DNA of 46,619 nucleotides. It comes from an uncultured Dorea sp. (lineage in GTDB: Bacteria > Bacillota > Clostridia > Lachnospirales > Lachnospiraceae). Within the stretch, counting starts at the first letter, position 1. Each line of letters opens with the position of its first letter. This document shows positions 7,861 through 16,970 of the stretch, in pieces. The notes beneath the pieces were generated by a model. The model was not told where the DNA came from. It saw only the letters and a list, made by a program, of their open reading frames with translations, and made no database searches. The stretch spans positions 1 through 46,619 of the forward strand of contig CANTDX010000023.1 of assembly GCA_947652615.1 (NCBI GenBank), read 5' to 3'. Made by a program: the position numbers and the translations under genes.

Positions 7861-9210
7861 TTAATTCAAAATACATTCAAGTGTTGCAAAGAATTCAGGA
7901 TAGGATACATCCACACACTGACTGTCTTCGATCGTCGTCTCACCTTCCGCTGTCAGTCCGGCGATTGCGAATGCCATGGCGATCCTGTGATCCAGATAAC
8001 TCTTGATATAAGCGCCCTTAAGCGGCGAACCTCCTGCTATGATCATCCCGTCTTCTGTGGGTGTGATATCGGCGCCCATTGCCCGTAAGTTTTCGGTGAC
8101 AGTATCGATCCGGTTCGTTTCCTTCACTTTTAATTCTGCCGCGTCTCTGATGACCGTCGTTCCCTTGGCACAGGCCGCCATCACCGCGATGATTGGGATC
8201 TCGTCGATCAGTGTTGGGATCAGGCTGCCGCCGATGGCGGTGCCGTGAAGCTGACTATATCGGACGAGGATGTCTGCGGTTGGCTCCCCGGGAGCAATAC
8301 TGGCGGCTGTTCCATTGCCCGTCAGACTGGTATTGGAATCCATATTCTGGCAGTTCAGATAAGTGATATCTGCCCCCATAGCCTCACAGACCTTAAGGAT
8401 TCCCGCACGGGTTGGGTTGGTTCCCACATTCTTGATGAGCAGTTCTGAGCCGGGAACGAGAAGCCCTGCGGCTATGAAGTACGCTGCCGATGAGATGTCT
8501 CCGGGAACCTGAATAGTCTGCCCGTAGAGCTCCCGGCAGGGGCGTATGCACGCGGTTGCGCATCCGTCCTCGTGAATCGCCGAAGATATCTCTGCGCCGA
8601 AGCTCTTAAGCATCCGTTCCGTGTGATCGCGGGAGAGAGCCGGCTCGGTTACGGAAGTCTCGCTGTCGGCATAGAGTCCGGCAAGGAGGACGGCGGACTT
8701 GACCTGGGCGGAGGCGACCGGCGACTGATAGTGTATGCCGTGAAGCTCCCCGGGTTCTACTCTAAGGGGGGCGCAATAATTGTCATGGATGCTGCGGATG
8801 CGCGCGCCCATCTGATTCAGCGGTGTCATAATCCTTCCCATGGGACGAGAATTCAAGGAGTCGTCCCCGGACATAACGGAGGTGAAGGACTGGCCTGAGA
8901 GAATACCGGACATCAGCCTTGTGGTGGTTCCGCTGTTCCCCACATTCAGTGTTTCTGACGGGGCAGACAGGCCGCGAAGTCCTCTGCCATGTACCAGGAT
9001 GCTGCCGGCTTCTTCTGTGATCTCGATCCCCATCCTCTGAAAACAGCCGATCGTAGACAGGCAGTCCGCACCCTTCAGGAAATTTGTGATCTTCGTAGTT
9101 CCAAGTGCAATGGACCCAAACATCACAGAACGGTGGGAGATGGACTTATCTCCCGGGACGGTGATCTCGCCTTTCAGATGATTTCCTGGATAAATACTTC
9201 TAACGCTCAT
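7861..9210 (-). CDS. aroA: 3-phosphoshikimate 1-carboxyvinyltransferase (EPSP synthase)
   Basis: 449 residues from the ATG at 9210. It joins shikimate-3-phosphate and phosphoenolpyruvate, the sixth step of the shikimate pathway to chorismate. Seen: the N-terminal VPGDKSISHRSVM segment with the substrate-binding lysine and arginine, GNSGTTTRLMSG, SAQVKSAVLLAGL, the DEIPIIAVMA segment with the catalytic aspartate, and a terminal DHRIAMAFAIAGL. The length matches the family. A longer in-frame start at 9267 would overlap tyrA further and lacks family support; the chosen start overlaps tyrA by 11 nt. It is cotranscribed with tyrA, so prephenate formation and use are linked. It ends at a shared terminator. 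Confidence 0.96.
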   Translation of the reverse strand: MSVRSIYPGNHLKGEITVPGDKSISHRSVMFGSIALGTTKITNFLKGADCLSTIGCFQRMGIEITEEAGSILVHGRGLRGLSAPSETLNVGNSGTTTRLMSGILSGQSFTSVMSGDDSLNSRPMGRIMTPLNQMGARIRSIHDNYCAPLRVEPGELHGIHYQSPVASAQVKSAVLLAGLYADSETSVTEPALSRDHTERMLKSFGAEISSAIHEDGCATACIRPCRELYGQTIQVPGDISSAAYFIAAGLLVPGSELLIKNVGTNPTRAGILKVCEAMGADITYLNCQNMDSNTSLTGNGTAASIAPGEPTADILVRYSQLHGTAIGGSLIPTLIDEIPIIAVMAACAKGTTVIRDAAELKVKETNRIDTVTENLRAMGADITPTEDGMIIAGGSPLKGAYIKSYLDHRIAMAFAIAGLTAEGETTIEDSQCVDVSYPEFFATLECILN

Positions 9211-10294
9211 AGACAATGTACCTGAATTTCTGCAGAATCCCGGCGGCTTTCTTAGAAGACGCCTCATCGTAGAATTCTATGCGCAGAACCCCTTCTTCAA
9301 ATTCTCTGTTGTGTACGATCCCGATATTCTTAAGATTCAGGCCGTTGGACGCTAAGATCGTTGCAATCGCAGCAATCCCGCCGGCCTCGTCGATGATATC
9401 GCAATAGACTTCGTATGCCTTCTTGATCGGTCCTGCCGAGGATGATGGGATAGCGTTCCGATAGTTCCGTGAGGTATCGAACATGTGGTAGATGCCCTGT
9501 GCATCCTCTTGGTCGATCATATCCCTGGCATGGCTAAGGAAGCGGATATACGCGTCAAGGATCTGGGAGATATTGTCCTTGTTCTTCAGGCAGATGTGCT
9601 GCCACATGGTCGGTGAGGAAGAGGCGATCCTTGTGATATCCTTGAAGCCTCCGGCGGCAAGATTCTTCATCAGTTCATCCCTGGTATCCGTATCCCGCAC
9701 GAAATTCACCAGACTTGACGCGATGATGTGGGGGAGATGGCTGATGGTTCCGGTCACATAGTCGTGCTCCTGGTAGTCCAGAAGGATGGGGATAGCATGT
9801 AGGTCTTGAACAAATTTTTTATAGCGTGCTATCTTTTCCTGTGCAACTTTCTTCGTGGGGGTCAGTATATAGTATGCATTCTCGATCAGCATTGCCCTGG
9901 AATTGACATAGCCGCTCTTTTCTGAGCCGGCCATGGGATGCCCGCCGATGAAATACGGTTCGATTCCTAAGGACTCCACTTCCTTATGGATATTGGTCTT
10001 CACACTTCCCACATCAGTCAGGATGCAGTCCTCGTGGAGATATTCTTTGATCTGCTTGAGATATGCCGTATTGTAAGAGACGGGGGCGCACAGGAAGAGG
10101 TAGCCGCAATTGCGGAAATTGTCGTCGATGGTGGTTGCCGCAACGTCGATCACGGATTCCTGGGTTGCCAGGGCCAGAGTCTCTTTATTCTTATCGAAGG
10201 CTGCGATCTCATAGTCGGGGAAATACTGCCGGATTGCCCGGGCGATGGAACCGCCGATGAGACCTAGGCCGATAAAGCCGATTTTATGGTTCAT
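9200..10294 (-). CDS. tyrA: Prephenate dehydrogenase with C-terminal ACT domain
   Basis: 364 residues. It oxidises prephenate to 4-hydroxyphenylpyruvate on the way to tyrosine. Seen: an N-terminal Rossmann motif GLGLIGGS (9-16), the GGHPMAGSEKSG substrate motif, a helical dehydrogenase body, and a C-terminal ACT domain (about 290-364, EAGGIAAIATILASNGLNL), which in this family usually senses tyrosine. The ATG has AAAGGAGA upstream and a good promoter about 33 nt before it. It is the first gene of the tyrA-aroA unit; its stop lies inside the start region of aroA. Confidence 0.95.
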   Translation of the reverse strand: MNHKIGFIGLGLIGGSIARAIRQYFPDYEIAAFDKNKETLALATQESVIDVAATTIDDNFRNCGYLFLCAPVSYNTAYLKQIKEYLHEDCILTDVGSVKTNIHKEVESLGIEPYFIGGHPMAGSEKSGYVNSRAMLIENAYYILTPTKKVAQEKIARYKKFVQDLHAIPILLDYQEHDYVTGTISHLPHIIASSLVNFVRDTDTRDELMKNLAAGGFKDITRIASSSPTMWQHICLKNKDNISQILDAYIRFLSHARDMIDQEDAQGIYHMFDTSRNYRNAIPSSSAGPIKKAYEVYCDIIDEAGGIAAIATILASNGLNLKNIGIVHNREFEEGVLRIEFYDEASSKKAAGILQKFRYIVYER

Positions 10295-10326
10295 AGGTAT
10301 CTCCTTTGAAATATAGATGATACTCT

Positions 10327-10355
10327 ATTGTACCTAGGAAATGGGTTTTTGTCAA
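10327..10355 (-). promoter_or_regulatory. Promoter of tyrA-aroA
   Basis: On the minus strand TTGACA (10350-10355) and TACAAT (10327-10332) are spaced 17 nt apart, 33 nt before the tyrA start. No T-box or leader hairpin fits in the short gap. Confidence 0.75.
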
Positions 10356-10419
10356 TTCTGTGTTGCTTTAAAGTGAAGAAGTACATGGAAATAGGAAAAT
10401 CGCAAAGCCCCAGGCCATG

Positions 10420-10466
10420 CCGGTGTCAGATTTTATGATTGCACCGGAAGATAAGGCTATGCTATT
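10420..10466 (+). promoter_or_regulatory. Possible promoter/operator region of yesL
   Basis: An inverted repeat CCGGTG (10420-10425) and CACCGG (10442-10447) with a 16-nt gap overlaps TTGCAC, a possible -35; TATTGT 18 nt later would be the -10. The elements are weak, so this is only a candidate site for the downstream response regulator or another repressor. Confidence 0.3.
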
Positions 10467-10490
10467 GTAAAACAAAAAGGGTGGTTGAGT

Positions 10491-11111
10491 ATGGGCTTTT
10501 TTGATGTGGACGGGAAGCTTGCGCAGGTTATATCAAGGGTCTTTGATTTGATAAAGCTGAATCTTTTATGTCTGATCTTTTCCCTGCCGGTGATTACAGC
10601 AGGCGCGGGTCTGACTGCGGCATGGTACAATCTCTTGAAGATGGCGCGCAATGAAGAGTCTTATATAGGGAAGAGCTATTGGAAGGCTTTTAAGACGAAC
10701 TTCCGGCAGGCGACAATCATCTGGAGCTTCTTAATAGCAGGCTTTACTGTTATTCGGTTAGATCTTGTGTTTCTCAAGGATGCAGGAGGCGGGGGTATGC
10801 CCATACGCATTGCGCTGCTTTTTATATTTTGGATTTTATGCCTTATCTCTCTGTACATATTTCCTATATTGGCAAGATTCGATAATACAATAAGAAATAC
10901 AATGAGAAATGCATGTTATATGACTTTCCGTTATTTGCCATACACGTTTTTGATGATGTCATTCTTTCTGGCAGGTCCGATATTGTGTATCATAAACTGG
11001 AAATTATTTGGTTACTATATTTTGTATATGATGCTGATCGGAATTACGGGACCGGGGTATTTATCCGCCATATTATTCAGGAAAATATTTGATGATCTTC
11101 CGATGGAATAG
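10491..11111 (+). CDS. YesL-like membrane protein (DUF624)
   Basis: 206 residues with about five hydrophobic segments. It starts MGFFDVDGKL, the typical DUF624 opening, and contains the conserved LPVITAGAGLTAAWYNLLKM segment and an AFKTNFRQATIIW motif. An in-frame TTG at 10485 is possible, but the ATG at 10491 has AAGGGTGG about 8 nt upstream and matches the family start. DUF624 genes are regular neighbours of YesM/YesN-type two-component systems and sugar transporters, as here. The molecular function is unknown; a role in membrane sensing or in assembling the sugar uptake system is a guess. It is followed 37 nt later by the kinase gene. Confidence 0.88.
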   Translation: MGFFDVDGKLAQVISRVFDLIKLNLLCLIFSLPVITAGAGLTAAWYNLLKMARNEESYIGKSYWKAFKTNFRQATIIWSFLIAGFTVIRLDLVFLKDAGGGGMPIRIALLFIFWILCLISLYIFPILARFDNTIRNTMRNACYMTFRYLPYTFLMMSFFLAGPILCIINWKLFGYYILYMMLIGITGPGYLSAILFRKIFDDLPME

Positions 11112-11148
11112 ATCTTCAGGCACCTTAATAAAAATGGGAGGAAATTTT

Positions 11149-12894
11149 ATGTTTACGTGGATGAAACAACGAATAAAAGATATGCCGATCTTTCAGAAAA
11201 TGTTTGTGATATGTATACTGGTTACGGTTACTATATCTGTAATTTCCGGTGGGATTACATATGTGACTGCGTCGGATATTATTCTGAAAAAGACGATCGC
11301 ACAGACAGAAGAGACGATCAATCAGGTGTCAGAAAATTATGATTCTTTTATGGAAATGATCGCGAACCGCCTGGATTATATTGCATTCAATCCCACGGTG
11401 CAGGAGGAACTGCTGAACAGAAGACCGGAGAAGAATGAAGAAGGATATTACGGCAGTACAAGGACGGTGAAGCGCTTGCTGGTGCAGATGTTCAAGAGCT
11501 ATCAGATGGAGGATATTGAGATCTATGGAGAGAATGGGAAACAGTATTTTTGCTCAATACGCGGAACGGAAGAACCGGAGCTGGAGAATGAAGATGAATT
11601 AATGGAGATTGCGGCAGCGGGCAGCGGTGCGGTAATATATGTGAATGACATCTCGGGCAGCGGGTGCCTGCAGATCGTGAAACTGGTGAGAGACAATCTG
11701 ACAATGGATTCGCTTGGAGTCCTGCGGACAGGAATTCGGGCGTCTGCATTGGAGCGAATTCAGGAGAATGTGGATTTTGCATCTTCCGGGATGATTCTTT
11801 TGCTGGATGACAAGAATCAGATTATTGTAGGTGAAGCTTCGGAACTGACAGAAGAGGCAGACAGGTTGTTCAACAAATGGAACGATTCATTCCGATATGA
11901 GATAGGAGGAGAAGAGTACCGGGTCGTATATCAGGTGTCGGATTATACAGGATTCAAAGCTATTGGAATACTTCCGGAAAAGGAGATCGCGTCTGCGGTC
12001 GCTCCGGTGCAGATTGCAATGGCAGCTACAATCTTAGTTGGGATTTTCTTAAGTATCGGATTATCTGTGTTCATGTCGCGTTTTATGGGAAAGCCGATCA
12101 GGAGAACGGTACAGGTTTTGAGAGAAGTGTCAAAGGGAGATTTTTCCGTCCGCCTCGAAGAAGAGAGAAGGGATGAATTCGGAGAGATCAATCAGGAATT
12201 TAACCATACGATCGGCAGGATAGAAGAGTTGTTAGAAGAGATCGCCGTAAGTAAGATGCTGAATAGAGAGATGGAGTTCAAGGCACTGCAGGCGCAGATC
12301 AATCCGCATTTTTTATACAATGCATTAGATACGATCAACTGGATGGCAAGGAAAGAAGAGAAGGAAGAGATCTGCGAGATGGTCAGTGCCGTCAGTAATC
12401 TGCTGCGGATCAGTATCAGCAATAAAGAGACGATGTTTACGCTAGAAAAGGAATTAGATTATGTGAAAGATTATCTCTATATACAGCAGACAAGATATCG
12501 CAGCCGTTTTGAGGCAGTATTTGAGATTGATGAGCGCATCAAGTCACAGAGAATTCCGAAACTTACGATTCAGCCCTTAGTGGAAAATGCGATCGTACAC
12601 AGCGTAGAAGTGAGAAAGGAAAAGACAGAACTGATGATACGTGCGTATCGGGTGAAGGAAGAAGTCTACATTGAAATAGAAGATACCGGTATCGGGATGT
12701 CTAAAGAAACCTTGGCAAATCTCTTAAGACCGCAGAAAGAGAAAATAGATATCAAGACTGCCCATACGGGACTTGGAGTCTATGCGGTGCACCAAAGGAT
12801 CCAATATATGTTTGGGGAAGCGTATGGACTGCAGGTCTATTCAGAGGAAGGAAGAGGGACGCGGATTCTGATCCATTTCCCATATAAAGTATGA
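11149..12894 (+). CDS. YesM-type sensor histidine kinase
   Basis: 581 residues. Two transmembrane segments (about 17-38 and 283-310) enclose a large extracytoplasmic sensor region of the dCache/LytS-YesM sort. Then come HAMP (about 310-365), the His_kinase domain with H387 in QINPHFLYNALDTINWM, and HATPase_c with N480 in PLVENAIVHS and the DTGIGMS loop. GGGAGG 8 nt before ATG 11149 fixes this start; an upstream in-frame ATG at 11089 lies inside yesL and has no such site. It should sense an extracellular sugar, directly or through the binding protein, and phosphorylate the regulator encoded next. Kinase and regulator genes are 28 nt apart and cotranscribed. Confidence 0.93.
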   Translation: MFTWMKQRIKDMPIFQKMFVICILVTVTISVISGGITYVTASDIILKKTIAQTEETINQVSENYDSFMEMIANRLDYIAFNPTVQEELLNRRPEKNEEGYYGSTRTVKRLLVQMFKSYQMEDIEIYGENGKQYFCSIRGTEEPELENEDELMEIAAAGSGAVIYVNDISGSGCLQIVKLVRDNLTMDSLGVLRTGIRASALERIQENVDFASSGMILLLDDKNQIIVGEASELTEEADRLFNKWNDSFRYEIGGEEYRVVYQVSDYTGFKAIGILPEKEIASAVAPVQIAMAATILVGIFLSIGLSVFMSRFMGKPIRRTVQVLREVSKGDFSVRLEEERRDEFGEINQEFNHTIGRIEELLEEIAVSKMLNREMEFKALQAQINPHFLYNALDTINWMARKEEKEEICEMVSAVSNLLRISISNKETMFTLEKELDYVKDYLYIQQTRYRSRFEAVFEIDERIKSQRIPKLTIQPLVENAIVHSVEVRKEKTELMIRAYRVKEEVYIEIEDTGIGMSKETLANLLRPQKEKIDIKTAHTGLGVYAVHQRIQYMFGEAYGLQVYSEEGRGTRILIHFPYKV

Positions 12895-12922
12895 AAGGGC
12901 AATATTAGTAGGAGGAATGGTT

Positions 12923-14524
12923 GTGGAATTGGGTGTATTGATCCTTGATGACGAGGAGATTATCTTAGATGGGTTGTGCCACTTTCCATGGAAAGATTAT
13001 GGATGTACCGTAGTGGCAAAGGCAGAAGATGGAGAGAAAGGGCTTGCCCTGATGACTGTGCACAAACCGGACATTATTCTGAGTGATATTAAGATGCCGG
13101 AGATGAACGGACTGGAGTTCGCAAGGAGGGCGAAAGAGATCTGTCCTGAGGTGGAGATCATTCTGCTGACGGGATATGATGAGTTTGAATTTGCAAAATC
13201 CGCGATTCATATCGGTGTATCGGAATATCTTCTGAAGCCTGTTAATTTCAAAGAAATGCATACTGCCGTGGGGAAGGTATGCTGTAAGATACGCAGTACG
13301 AGAAAGGTTCAGAGAGATTACGCAGAGTTGCAGCGAAAATATCAGAAGACGATCCCGGCAGTACGCAGAAAAGTAATCTCAGACCTGATCTATGGAAGAT
13401 TTAATGATAGCAAAGAGATGCAAAAGCGTCTGGAGAATTTGAATATTTATATTGAACAGTATGTACTTGTCTATGGTTCGATCCATGCGGATGAGGGGAA
13501 GGAAAGGGCTGGATTAGAACCGAATTTGTTCGATTTTGTTGTGGAGAATATCTGTGAGGAATTTTTGAAGCAGACGGGGCAGCAGGTGTATTATGAATTT
13601 GATAATCTGGGCTATTGCTTTATCGTAACATTTCCGCGGCATATGGCAGAGAAGGATTGTGAGGTGTGTTGTGAACAGGCATGTGAGAAGATCCAGAAGA
13701 ATATAAGAGAAGTGCTGCAGGTGGAGATGGCATTTGGAATCAGCCGGCAGGAGAAGAATCTGTTCCGGATGAATCATGCCTACGAGCAGGCGTTAGAGGC
13801 CTGTGAGCAGGGGGCTTATCTGGGAGAGGGATCGGGTATCCTGACCTATGCGGATGTGGCTGATATAAAGCTTCCGGTCTGGCGGGTGTCGGACGGCGAG
13901 AAGAAGAGGCTTCTTTCAGAGTTAATGCAGGGAAATATTGAGACAGCGAAGAAGCTGATCCAGGAAATATTCGAGCAGTGTCCGGATATTGAAACGATGC
14001 GGTATAATGTGATGGAGGTGATGCTCCTTAGCGTTCAATATTTGGCTGATAGAAGAATCGTAGAGCATACAGATAAAGAGAACAGCATATTTATCACAGA
14101 ATGCCTGAAGAAGGTGTATGAAAGTCATACAAAGCAGGCAGTATTAAGTGTCCTGAAGTCGATTGTCGAATATCTGGCAGAGCGAAACAGAGATGAAAGG
14201 CTGAGCCGGAACCAGAAAAGCGCAAAAAGTATGATGGAATATATAGAAGAGAACTACGGCGAGGATCTGTCATTGGATACACTTGCGGACCATTTTAAGT
14301 TAAGTAAAACATATATTAACCGTCTGCTTAAAAATTACAGCGGGAAAAGCTTTCTGGAGATTTTGCTTAAATGCAGAATGGAGAAGGCGGAAGATCTGAT
14401 CGCCCAAGGCGAGCACAAGATCTATGAAATCGCGGAGATGGTTGGGTATCATGATCAGAGTTATTTCATACGAGTATTCAAGAAATATTATGGGATGACT
14501 CCGAACGTGTATAAGCGAATTTGA
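12923..14524 (+). CDS. YesN-type response regulator, AraC family
   Basis: About 533 residues. The N-terminal receiver domain has acidic residues DDEE near the start, phosphoacceptor D55 in IILSDIKMPEMNG and the conserved K in YLLKPVN. A long middle region follows. The C-terminal 100 or so residues hold two helix-turn-helix motifs of the AraC type (DTLADHFKLSKTYINRLL and IAEMVGYHDQSYFIRVFKKY). The start is ambiguous: ATG 12917 lies only 1 nt after AGGAGG, while GTG 12923 has a 7-nt spacing and is preferred. It is expected to activate the binding protein and permease genes that begin 180 nt downstream. That gap has no repeat clear enough to call as its binding site. Confidence 0.92.
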   Translation: MELGVLILDDEEIILDGLCHFPWKDYGCTVVAKAEDGEKGLALMTVHKPDIILSDIKMPEMNGLEFARRAKEICPEVEIILLTGYDEFEFAKSAIHIGVSEYLLKPVNFKEMHTAVGKVCCKIRSTRKVQRDYAELQRKYQKTIPAVRRKVISDLIYGRFNDSKEMQKRLENLNIYIEQYVLVYGSIHADEGKERAGLEPNLFDFVVENICEEFLKQTGQQVYYEFDNLGYCFIVTFPRHMAEKDCEVCCEQACEKIQKNIREVLQVEMAFGISRQEKNLFRMNHAYEQALEACEQGAYLGEGSGILTYADVADIKLPVWRVSDGEKKRLLSELMQGNIETAKKLIQEIFEQCPDIETMRYNVMEVMLLSVQYLADRRIVEHTDKENSIFITECLKKVYESHTKQAVLSVLKSIVEYLAERNRDERLSRNQKSAKSMMEYIEENYGEDLSLDTLADHFKLSKTYINRLLKNYSGKSFLEILLKCRMEKAEDLIAQGEHKIYEIAEMVGYHDQSYFIRVFKKYYGMTPNVYKRI

Positions 14525-14704
14525 AGTATAGGACAAAAGAACACCTTAATTTGATGGTTGCCTTTTTTCATATAAAAAGTATGGATTTTTCCGATTTGTG
14601 TCAGAATTTCCTATGTGTTGACTGCGTGTTGGACAGTATAATTAAGTTATCAAAATAAGTCGTTGATGCATCGGACTTTCATAGCAAACAAGGAGGAAAT
14701 GATA

Positions 14705-16015
14705 ATGAAAATGAAGAAATTGACTGCGTTGCTGTTGGCAGGTGTGATGGTAATGTCTGCAGCGCTTACAGGGTGTGGTTCCGGTGATTCGGGGTCCGGT
14801 TCCGAAAAAGATTCAGGCGGACAGGCAGGGGAACGCAAGAAGATCACGGTGCTGCTCCGCAGCAGTGAGACTTCAACAAAATATATTATATTGAAGAAGC
14901 TGCTGACAGAGTTCAGCGAAGAGAATGGGCTGGAAGAGCCGGAATTCGAATTGGTAAGCGGGGATGCGGATTATGTAACGAAACTGCAGCTTTACATTAA
15001 CAGCAATTCACTACCGGATATCTATGGATGTGCGAATGGCGCGCTGTCTGCCGCAGCAAAGGATATTGATGCGATGGTTAATGTGGGTGATGAATTAGAG
15101 CGCATTGGCATGAAGGATGATATGAATAGTGCGGTATATGATTTCTTTACAGATGCAGATGACGGTAATGTATATCTGTTTCCGGAGAGTTTGAACTGTG
15201 AATTCTTCTTCTACAGAAAAGATATTTTTGACAAATATGATCTGGAAGCGCCAAAGGATTGGGATGAATTTCTTGCGGTATGCAAGACATTGAAGGAGAA
15301 AGGTGAGATTCCGGTAGTTGTGGCAGGAAAGGAAAACTGGCAGTTAATGAGATATCTCTCTTTCGCTCCATGGAGAATGACGAAAGATGGCTTCATCAAG
15401 GGGTATATGGAAGGAACAGAGACATTTTCAGATAATATAGCGGCAAAATCGGGTGCAGAGCTTCTTCATACAATGGGGACAGAAGAATATTTCCAGGGCG
15501 GTTTCCTGAGTACAGATTATACCGCGGCGACAGATCTGTTCTTTGGCGGCACCGGATGTATGTGGTACAGCGGTTCCGGTCAGATCACGCAGGCGAGCGA
15601 GATGTATGAGGCAGGTGAGCTTGGATTCTTCGCAGTACCGGATGTAAAGGGCGAGGATAATATGGATACGAATGTACCGATCCATGGCGGGTTTGGCACA
15701 GCGTTCAATGCACAGACTTATGATGATACAATGAAAGAATGCTTCCAGTATATCTGCGAGAATTATTCGGAAGCATGCTACAAAGAGGCAAAAGTATTCT
15801 CCCCGTTCAATGACGAGATGCCGGAAGGGTTAGATTCTCTGTTTTATGACCTGTATCCGATGTTCGAGACGGCGACGGACGCATGGGTATCATGGGATGA
15901 TAAATTAGATTCAGCGACACTCACAAGCCTTGTAGATGAGCAGCAGAAACTTGCACAGGGAAGTGAGACACCGGAAGAATTTGAAAAGGCGGCAGACTCC
16001 TTTATAACAAAGTAA
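14705..16015 (+). CDS. Sugar ABC transporter substrate-binding lipoprotein
   Basis: 436 residues. Signal peptide with a lipobox: MKMKKLTALLLAGVMVMSAA, then LTGC with the lipidated C24, followed by a Gly/Ser linker. The rest is an extracellular solute-binding protein of family 1. The nearby ATGs at 14663 and 14699 are less likely; AGGAGG at 14691-14696 gives an 8-nt spacing to ATG 14705. It captures an oligosaccharide or sugar and delivers it to the two permeases downstream. With the GH32-like hydrolase as the fourth gene, a fructoside is a possible ligand, but this is inference. No ATPase gene is in the cluster, which is normal where a shared MsmX-type ATPase serves several importers. A TATAAT lies at 14637-14642 without a convincing -35. 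Confidence 0.93.
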   Translation: MKMKKLTALLLAGVMVMSAALTGCGSGDSGSGSEKDSGGQAGERKKITVLLRSSETSTKYIILKKLLTEFSEENGLEEPEFELVSGDADYVTKLQLYINSNSLPDIYGCANGALSAAAKDIDAMVNVGDELERIGMKDDMNSAVYDFFTDADDGNVYLFPESLNCEFFFYRKDIFDKYDLEAPKDWDEFLAVCKTLKEKGEIPVVVAGKENWQLMRYLSFAPWRMTKDGFIKGYMEGTETFSDNIAAKSGAELLHTMGTEEYFQGGFLSTDYTAATDLFFGGTGCMWYSGSGQITQASEMYEAGELGFFAVPDVKGEDNMDTNVPIHGGFGTAFNAQTYDDTMKECFQYICENYSEACYKEAKVFSPFNDEMPEGLDSLFYDLYPMFETATDAWVSWDDKLDSATLTSLVDEQQKLAQGSETPEEFEKAADSFITK

Positions 16016-16027
16016 AAGTTGTATTCC

Positions 16028-16065
16028 TTGCACTGGATCTGTATGAAGCGGCAGATTCAGTGCAA
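16028..16065 (+). other. Intercistronic RNA hairpin after the binding-protein gene
   Basis: A 14-bp stem, TTGCACTGGATCTG with CAGATTCAGTGCAA, is perfect in RNA if one G-U pair is allowed, with a 10-nt loop. No U-run follows, so it is not a normal terminator. Its place after the binding-protein stop fits an mRNA-stabilising or partly attenuating element that gives more binding protein than permease. Confidence 0.75.
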
Positions 16066-16088
16066 TTGTTAAGAAAGGAGTTGAATTT

Positions 16089-16970
16089 GTGCAAAAAGCA
16101 TTTGGAAGAAAAAAAGTAATATTGATGTTCCTGCTTCCGGCGTTGATCGTATACATATTATTCGTAGTAGTGTCCGTGGTATGGGCAGGGTTTTACAGCT
16201 TTTTTGACTGGAGCGGCGTAGGAGAGAAGACATTTATCGGGATTCAGAATTATGTACAGCTTATGCAGGATGCGACATTCTGGGCTACGGTCGGCCATAC
16301 ATTGGCCTACACGGTGATCTGTGTATTGATACAGGTGTTTGGCGGTTTGTTATTTGCAATCTTCTTGACCCGGCTTACGAAGGGACGGGCATTGTTGCAG
16401 ACCTTGTATTATGTACCGGTAGTCATCTCTTCGGTGGCGATCTGCCAGATATTCAGTAAACTGCTCTCGGTAACGCCGATCGGTGTGATCAATGCGGTGC
16501 TCAGTATATTTCATGCGGATCTGGCGACAATGGAATGGATCTCCAACGGAGAAGTATCCCTGTATGTGGCAGCATTTGTAGAAGGGTATAAGTACCTGGG
16601 GCTTTATATGGTCATATTTTATGCAGCATTGATAGGGGTTCCAAAGGATCTGGAAGAAGCGGCGATCGTGGACGGGGCGAATGTAATCCAGCAGTATTGG
16701 AGGGTGAAGATTCCATATATCAAGCCGGTGATTATATCCAACTGTATCCTGGTCCTGAATGGTTCTCTGCGTTCCTTTGATATTTCCTATCTGCTGACCA
16801 AAGGCGGGCCTGGAAATGCGTCGGAATTGATGTCAACTTATATGTATAAGCAGGCATTTTCCAGTATGAAATACGGATACGGCAGTGCGATCGCGATGGT
16901 GATCGTTATCATCTGCATGGTGGTTGGTTTTACATTCAGACGGGTGACGGAGAGGGGCGAGACAGCATGA
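16089..16970 (+). CDS. Sugar ABC transporter permease (UgpA/MalF type)
   Basis: 293 residues with six predicted membrane segments, the first near residues 10-35. The cytoplasmic EAA loop that contacts the ATPase is clear (EEAAIVDGA, 189-197, followed by the helix reaching YWRVKIPYIKP). The start is GTG with AAAGGAG 8 nt upstream. It forms the transmembrane channel together with the next gene product; the two genes overlap by 4 nt (ATGA), showing translational coupling. The substrate should match the binding protein encoded upstream. Confidence 0.94.
   Translation: MQKAFGRKKVILMFLLPALIVYILFVVVSVVWAGFYSFFDWSGVGEKTFIGIQNYVQLMQDATFWATVGHTLAYTVICVLIQVFGGLLFAIFLTRLTKGRALLQTLYYVPVVISSVAICQIFSKLLSVTPIGVINAVLSIFHADLATMEWISNGEVSLYVAAFVEGYKYLGLYMVIFYAALIGVPKDLEEAAIVDGANVIQQYWRVKIPYIKPVIISNCILVLNGSLRSFDISYLLTKGGPGNASELMSTYMYKQAFSSMKYGYGSAIAMVIVIICMVVGFTFRRVTERGETA

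Noticed and set aside
7801..8088. A plus-strand open frame starting in the aroA terminator.
   Set aside because: Its first codons are the terminator hairpin and the rest is antisense to aroA.
12917..12922. ATG 12917 as the start of the response regulator.
   Set aside because: It lies 1 nt from AGGAGG, too near for initiation; GTG 12923 has normal spacing. The difference is only two residues.
14618..14642. TTGACT and TATAAT before the sugar-binding protein gene as a promoter.
   Set aside because: The spacer is only 13 nt, too short for sigma-A; the TATAAT alone may still be used with an activator.
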